This document shows, in pieces, positions 60,030 to 64,000 of a stretch of 64,000 nucleotides of DNA. The stretch is from Proteiniborus sp. MB09-C3 (GTDB lineage Bacteria; Bacillota; Clostridia; Tissierellales; Proteiniboraceae): contig NZ_CP127161.1 in the NCBI RefSeq assembly GCF_030263895.1, forward strand, positions 2,108,001-2,172,000, in the 5' to 3' direction. The notes under the pieces were generated by a model, which did no database searches, had not been told where the DNA came from, and was given only the letters and a program-made list of their open reading frames with translations. Position numbers and translations under genes: made by a program. Within the stretch, counting starts at the first letter, position 1. Every line of letters starts with the position of its first letter.

Positions 60030-60116
60030 AAGATTTTGTGATGCTTAATTATATCTGTTAGCATAGTAGGGAGCTATTTCCCGACAACCCCATTTTTACG
60101 TTAAGGAGGTTTTGAA

Positions 60117-60343
60117 ATGAGTAGACAGATTACTTATTATTCCTGCAAAAAATAATCAATCGGATAAAAGGTTAAGGGTTGCTGCCTATTGCCGTGTTAG
60201 TACTGAGCATGAGGAACAAAGACAGCGTTTAATGAAAGACTGTAGAGACGGAAAGGTAGATTTGATTTTGATGAAATCCCTTAGCCGTTTTGGACGCAAT
60301 ACATTGGATGTCTTGCTTATGCTTGATGAATTATCTAAATTAA
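60117..60343 (+). pseudogene. Decayed serine recombinase, truncated by an insertion sequence
   Basis: After AAGGAGG the frame starts MSRQIT and breaks: a frameshift before PAKNNQSDKRLRVAAYCRVS puts the catalytic serine segment in another frame. The segment then jumps from EHEEQRQR to DGKVDLILMKSLSRFGRNT, so the part in between is deleted. The frame ends where the IS982 element begins. It is the remnant of a transposon-type recombinase and supports a mobile origin of the transporter block. Confidence 0.85.
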
Positions 60344-61485
60344 CTTGTTGTGCTATATAAATTTAATGCCTAATAAGAAAAATATGGTAATGGATAAAGT
60401 TAGACTGATTTTAGGAAATAAGAACTAATACATCTATGGATTATTTATCCAAATATCAATTCTTTTATGTTGGCTAGATTAATATTCTTATTCAGACATT
60501 TATTAATAAAGTAACATATATTGTGACCTAAAATCTTAGTTCTTAGCCTTGTTATTAAGCCCCCATAGAGACTTAGATTTAACTTTATTTAGATTAAACT
60601 GTTCAGTTAATTGAGAGAATGAGGTTTCTATTCTTCTTCTAGCTTTAAAAATTAACTGTCTAAAAGACTTTGGAAATTGAGATTTACTCTTATTTCTTTT
60701 CATAGAAATTAAGTCTATTTCTTTTTCGTTCTTTAGTTCCAAAGCCAGTTTTTCACCTATATAACCTTTATCTCCTATAATGGTTAAGGAATTATAGGAG
60801 GAAACTAAGTCCCAAACAGCACTACGATCATCTTTACTAGCATCAGTTAAAACAAAGTCTGTGATATATCCATCTAAAGTGGAAAGCATATGAGCTTTAA
60901 AACCAAAATAGGTTTCTTTTTTAGATGGACATTTACCATAAGTGGCTATACCCTTGAAAGTTTTATGAAATACAGCTCTCCCAAATTTACAAACGGGTAT
61001 AGGTATGCTATCAATAATTCTATGAGGGTCGCTTGTATAACCAAGTTTAGAAGAAAGCTTTTTTCTAATTTCATCTATGATAGAATGTAGATTTCTACGT
61101 GTTCTGTTAAATCTAGTTCTATCACAAAATCTAGGGAATAAATCAACTAAATTTTTTTTACAAAAGTTAAACCAAGCTTTCTCAGAATCTATAGATAGCA
61201 GTTCACCTACAATACTAATAGTGGTAACTTCACTATCAGATAAAATTAAATAATTGGCATTTTTACGTGATTTAATATATTCTGGAGTAATTTCTTGGTA
61301 TAGGTCATCAATGACTACATAAGTTACCAAGAAAAAGTCCTTTAAATTTTCTATTTCTTTGATAGAATATTTATAGAGCTCTGGCATATGTTATCCTCCT
61401 ATCATGATTTCGTTGTGGTTATCAATGATAGGTTAACATAATTGCTAGAGTTTTTTTATTAGTAAGTTTTACTAGCACAACAGGT
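60344..61485 (-). mobile_element. IS982-family insertion sequence
   Basis: 1142 bp. The ends are inverted repeats: CTTGTTGTGCTA at 60344-60355, and the right end (61474-61485) reads ACCTGTTGTGCTA-like on the opposite strand, differing near the tip. The flanks carry an 8-bp direct repeat TAAATTAA (60336-60343 and 61486-61493), the target duplication. The transposase looks complete and the repeats are intact, so the insertion is probably recent. Confidence 0.88.
60536..61387 (-). CDS. IS982-family transposase
   Basis: 283 residues. SDSEVTTISIVGELLSIDSE and FPRFCDRTRFNRTRRNL are typical N-terminal IS982 features. The catalytic triad is visible in IIDSIPIPVCKF (D), LTIIGDKGYIGE (D) and RRRIETSFSQL (E). 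AGGAGG precedes the ATG on the minus strand. Confidence 0.92.
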   Translation of the reverse strand: MPELYKYSIKEIENLKDFFLVTYVVIDDLYQEITPEYIKSRKNANYLILSDSEVTTISIVGELLSIDSEKAWFNFCKKNLVDLFPRFCDRTRFNRTRRNLHSIIDEIRKKLSSKLGYTSDPHRIIDSIPIPVCKFGRAVFHKTFKGIATYGKCPSKKETYFGFKAHMLSTLDGYITDFVLTDASKDDRSAVWDLVSSYNSLTIIGDKGYIGEKLALELKNEKEIDLISMKRNKSKSQFPKSFRQLIFKARRRIETSFSQLTEQFNLNKVKSKSLWGLNNKAKN

Positions 61486-61620
61486 TAAATTAATTAAATG
61501 TAGTTGTCTACTTCGAAATAGAGGACATTGGTCTAATAATGATCCTCGGGTAAAAAAGTACATTGCCATGGCAGCAGTGGATTATTAGGAAGAGAGCAGA
61601 CAGAAAAGCTAAGCTATTAA

Positions 61621-61791
61621 GTGGGAGATATGGTTATTATGAGTATTGAGACTTATGAGAATCAGCAGTCGTTGCTTAGCCTTTATGCCAAGCTTGCCGA
61701 AGCTGAATCCGAGATTGAAGATGGTGACGAGGGCAAGGACTTTTTTGAATTAGCGAAAAAGCTAAGGAGAAATGTCTATGGGAAAATTTAA
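61621..61791 (+). pseudogene. Truncated Phd/YefM-type antitoxin remnant
   Basis: The frame after a TAA reads VGDMVIMSIETYENQQSLL, then a helical acidic tail; GDMVVMSIETYE is the end of the DNA-binding part of Phd/YefM antitoxins, and the first about 30 residues are missing. Bases 61494-61620 between the insertion sequence and this fragment hold no recognisable gene. The toxin start overlaps its end. Confidence 0.65.
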
Positions 61792-61846
61792 AATAAGGAT
61801 TTATAAATCAGCTGAAAATGATTTAGAAGATATCGTTGAATATTAG
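61778..61846 (+). pseudogene. Truncated RelE/ParE-type toxin remnant
   Basis: MGKFKIRIYKSAENDLEDIVEY then TAG. This is the typical first strand and helix of RelE/ParE toxins, cut off after 22 residues. Overlap with the antitoxin is the usual gene arrangement. Confidence 0.65.
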
Positions 61847-61900
61847 TATCAAGAATATTCAACGTATATTTTCCACGTCAGGTTCAGGGTTGTTTTAGAA

Positions 61901-62086
61901 GTGCTGGGAAAGAAAGTGGACAACATTGACGAAGAAGTATATAACCACATATTGAAATGGATAGAAAGTAATGAAAATTTTGATCTTGATGACCGTTACG
62001 GGCATAGGATTATGTTTCACAGAATAGGCTGCGATGATGTTCAAAAAGCACTTGGATGGCACAACAGGAAATATTTGTACCTGTAA
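61901..62086 (+). pseudogene. Short frame of unknown origin, possibly a gene fragment
   Basis: 61 codons from a GTG with no clear ribosome site. The product (VDNIDEEVYNHILKWIESN, YGHRIMFHRIGCDDVQKALGW) is not in a family I know. It lies in the decayed part of the island and may be the C-terminal end of a lost gene. Confidence 0.35.
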
Positions 62087-62216
62087 AAATATGTTTTAAA
62101 TAAGCATAATAGAATCACACCAAATTGCAATGCTTAAACTAATTGTTTTAATATGACATAAGGTTGTCGTATTATATATGATATTATATATATTAAAAAG
62201 ATGGAGTGTGAAAATT

Positions 62217-63083
62217 ATGCTTTCTAAAGTGATTTTCTCTGAAAAACCAATTTTGTCATTTGATATTAACAATAATGAAAATGAAATTATTGCTATTAGC
62301 GAAAAAAATGTCTATCGCTATGAATTATTATCTGGAAATTTAGTTATGAAAAAAGAATTATTTACAAAGAATGGACTTTCAAGAAAAGTATTGTGTGATG
62401 ATAAATTAATTTATTGCAAAGATTTTTGTACCTTTTATGTTCTTGATTATAATTCATTAAATGTTATATTTAAATCTGAACTTGGTACGAATTTATCTTC
62501 AGATATTTGCGGGCTTGATTTCGATGATACTAATATATATGCTAGTATACGTGGAGGAGGGCTAGCCATAATCAATAAAGAAAATTATGATATTAAAAAA
62601 TTAACCATTTCAAGCAATAGTCTTTGGAATGTTAAATCTGATACTGAATATATTTATGGGGGCGCAGTGAATGGTACATTTTTTGTAATTAATAAAAAAA
62701 CATTGGAGATTGTCGCATGTTTAGATGGGCATAAGGAAAATTGTGATGACTTTATTATTTGTGAAGATTTTATAATTACCTCAAGTAAAGATAAATTGAT
62801 TAAAAGAAATAAGAAAACATTCGATATTATTCAACAAGTAAAAAAACCACATAAATATCAGTTCTCTATTATTGACTTTTGGAACGATTATTTTATCACA
62901 GCTGCTTTTCGCGATGGTATAATACGAATATGGGATACAAAATCAATGGAGATATTGAGAGATGTGAATATTATAAATTGTCTTACCGGCTATGCTAAAA
63001 TTGAAAATAATCTATTGTATTTATCTTCAAGGGCGATAAATGGAATTGATCGTGTTAATCTTACTAAATTGCTTGATTTATAA
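62217..63083 (+). CDS. WD40-like beta-propeller protein
   Basis: 288 residues with repeated four-strand units and WD-type endings (FIITSSKDKLIKRN, FFITAAFRDGIIRIWDTKS-like, written here in part). HKENCDDFIICEDF before these fits the GH-WD spacing. No signal peptide. Such propellers act as interaction platforms; the partner is unknown. ATG at 62217 follows GATGGAG. It is AT-rich like the host chromosome, unlike the transporter genes to its left. Confidence 0.7.
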   Translation: MLSKVIFSEKPILSFDINNNENEIIAISEKNVYRYELLSGNLVMKKELFTKNGLSRKVLCDDKLIYCKDFCTFYVLDYNSLNVIFKSELGTNLSSDICGLDFDDTNIYASIRGGGLAIINKENYDIKKLTISSNSLWNVKSDTEYIYGGAVNGTFFVINKKTLEIVACLDGHKENCDDFIICEDFIITSSKDKLIKRNKKTFDIIQQVKKPHKYQFSIIDFWNDYFITAAFRDGIIRIWDTKSMEILRDVNIINCLTGYAKIENNLLYLSSRAINGIDRVNLTKLLDL

Positions 63084-63260
63084 ATGAATAGATATTTACA
63101 TTAAAATTATATTTTATGACATCTTTTATGACCTATTAATTGAATTTTTGCTGAAGGAAGTCCATTACTGCAAAAGGATAATCAATTGTTTGAAAAATAA
63201 AATATATCCTATTGTGAGCATAATCTCATGCATCTATTTTGACATAATTGCACAAAAAAT

Positions 63261-63306
63261 AAAAAAGATGAGTAAATATTGTTATTAGTATTTACTCATC
63301 TTTTTT
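63261..63306. terminator. Strong bidirectional terminator
   Basis: An 18-bp perfect stem (AAAAAAGATGAGTAAATA with its complement) around a ten-base loop, T-rich on both strands. Confidence 0.9.
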
Positions 63307-63627
63307 ATTTTTCAGTTTTGTTTGATATACAATGTAATATTAATTCATTTGACGAATTATCCAAGATATAGAAGCTGCAAAATAATTTTTTAACTTATTA
63401 GAAAATAGAAGGAAAAAGAAGCCGTATATAGAATAGTCTATACATAGTAATAAGGTTAACAAAACCATAAGATTGCCTAAATCTTTTTCTCATATCCCAT
63501 AGGGAAGTTCTTATTTTTTCTTAGAGCTAACTCTCATAAAATAGCTTAAAAAAAAGGTTCTTATTTGTATTATTTTTTCGTTAAAAGTCCTTTTTAATAA
63601 TAACAAAATTAATTTTTTGTTAATTAA

Positions 63628-63647
63628 ATTATGAGAACTCTCATAAT
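63628..63647. promoter_or_regulatory. Perfect palindrome before the last gene, probable operator
   Basis: ATTATGAGA-AC-TCTCATAAT, a 9-2-9 inverted repeat about 33 bases before the ATG at 63680, next to TATAGTATAAAG, which may be the -10 region. Confidence 0.55.
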
Positions 63648-63679
63648 CTATAGTATAAAGAAAAAGGGGGGCAAGCTTT

Positions 63680-64000
63680 ATGAGAAGAAATGTGAGAAGG
63701 AGAGTAAGTAATACTAGTAAGGACAGGCTTTATACTATTTTTGCCTTTTTTATAGTAGCACCTATTATTTCTATTGTGCTAGCGATTGTCTTAGTACAAA
63801 ATGTGATATTGCCTAGACTTGAAGAAGGACAAAACGCTATTAGTACAATTGAAGATAATCTTGATAAAAAAGGAATGAATAACTTAGATTCAAATATTGA
63901 TTCCAATTCAGCTGGAGATAAAGACATGTCTGGATTGGAACCCGTAGACGAAACAGACCAAAAGCCTGAATCAAATGATGAAAATACCATTGAAACTACT
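63680..64000 (+). CDS. Single-pass membrane protein, 3' end outside the window
   Basis: The frame is open to the window end (107 codons). After a very basic start (RRNVRRRVSNTSKDR) there is one membrane helix (about 18-43, IFAFFIVAPIISIVLAIVLV) and then an acidic, asparagine- and aspartate-rich external linker (SNIDSNSAGDKDMSG, DETDQKPESNDENT). This layout is common in clostridial SPOR-domain or wall-associated proteins, but the functional domain lies beyond the window. GGGGGG precedes the ATG. Confidence 0.75.
   Translation, partial: MRRNVRRRVSNTSKDRLYTIFAFFIVAPIISIVLAIVLVQNVILPRLEEGQNAISTIEDNLDKKGMNNLDSNIDSNSAGDKDMSGLEPVDETDQKPESNDENTIETT

Larger units (their letters stand above)
63084..63679. 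other. Intergenic region of 596 bases
   Basis: It holds the terminator at 63261-63306 and the palindrome at 63628-63647. Between them the sequence is very AT-rich, with an AACTCTCATAA copy near 63529-63539 that is repeated in the palindrome. No gene or RNA was recognised. Confidence 0.6.

Overview
The window is AT-rich chromosomal DNA from a low-GC, Gram-positive anaerobe, most likely a member of the Clostridia (Tissierellales/Clostridiales type). This is inferred from strong AGGAGG-type ribosome binding sites, frequent TTG/GTG starts, a DegS/DegU pair, a DUF896 protein and the general gene content. No taxonomic search could be run.

Left chromosomal part (1-19190): the 3' part of hutI, a DUF896 protein, CheW, a small secreted protein, DegS/DegU, an M18 aminopeptidase, a LysR regulator, two small proteins, an S66 LD-carboxypeptidase, tRNA-Leu(CAA), a YkuD L,D-transpeptidase, an ECF sigma/anti-sigma pair, polA-coaE-lytic transglycosylase, nicotinate phosphoribosyltransferase and a peptide-binding lipoprotein.

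Prophage (about 19225-53536, 34.3 kb): an HK97-type siphovirus prophage inserted by a large serine recombinase into the anticodon loop of a host tRNA-Leu(GAG). The insertion splits that tRNA: the 5' half lies at 19192-19226 and the 3' half at 53534-53584. Just inside the left end the phage carries its own complete tRNA-Leu(GAG), placed so that the host tRNA promoter (TTGACA-17-TATAAT) reads into it. The sequence between the left junction and this phage tRNA is the displaced 3' end of the integrase gene: in the circular phage the integrase would gain 21 C-terminal residues. The order is XRE repressor and divergent promoters with an operator, small early genes, structured non-coding segments, a YonO/RdRP-like single-chain RNA polymerase, nuclease and accessory genes, methyltransferase, HNH, terminases, portal, protease, capsid, connectors, tail genes (including a -1 frameshift in gpG/gpGT), tape measure, baseplate and fibre genes, holin, amidase and integrase. 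Several intrinsic terminators lie inside the late operon.

Right part (53585-64000): the orphaned host tRNA terminator, a small membrane protein, an internally deleted group II intron, and a block of visibly higher GC with an HTH protein, an OmpR-type two-component system and a peptide-type ABC transporter (ATPase plus 850-residue FtsX-family permease). It is followed by a decayed serine recombinase cut by an IS982-family element with an 8-bp target duplication, a decayed toxin-antitoxin pair, a WD40-like protein and the start of a single-pass membrane protein. This block looks like an eroded mobile island next to the prophage.
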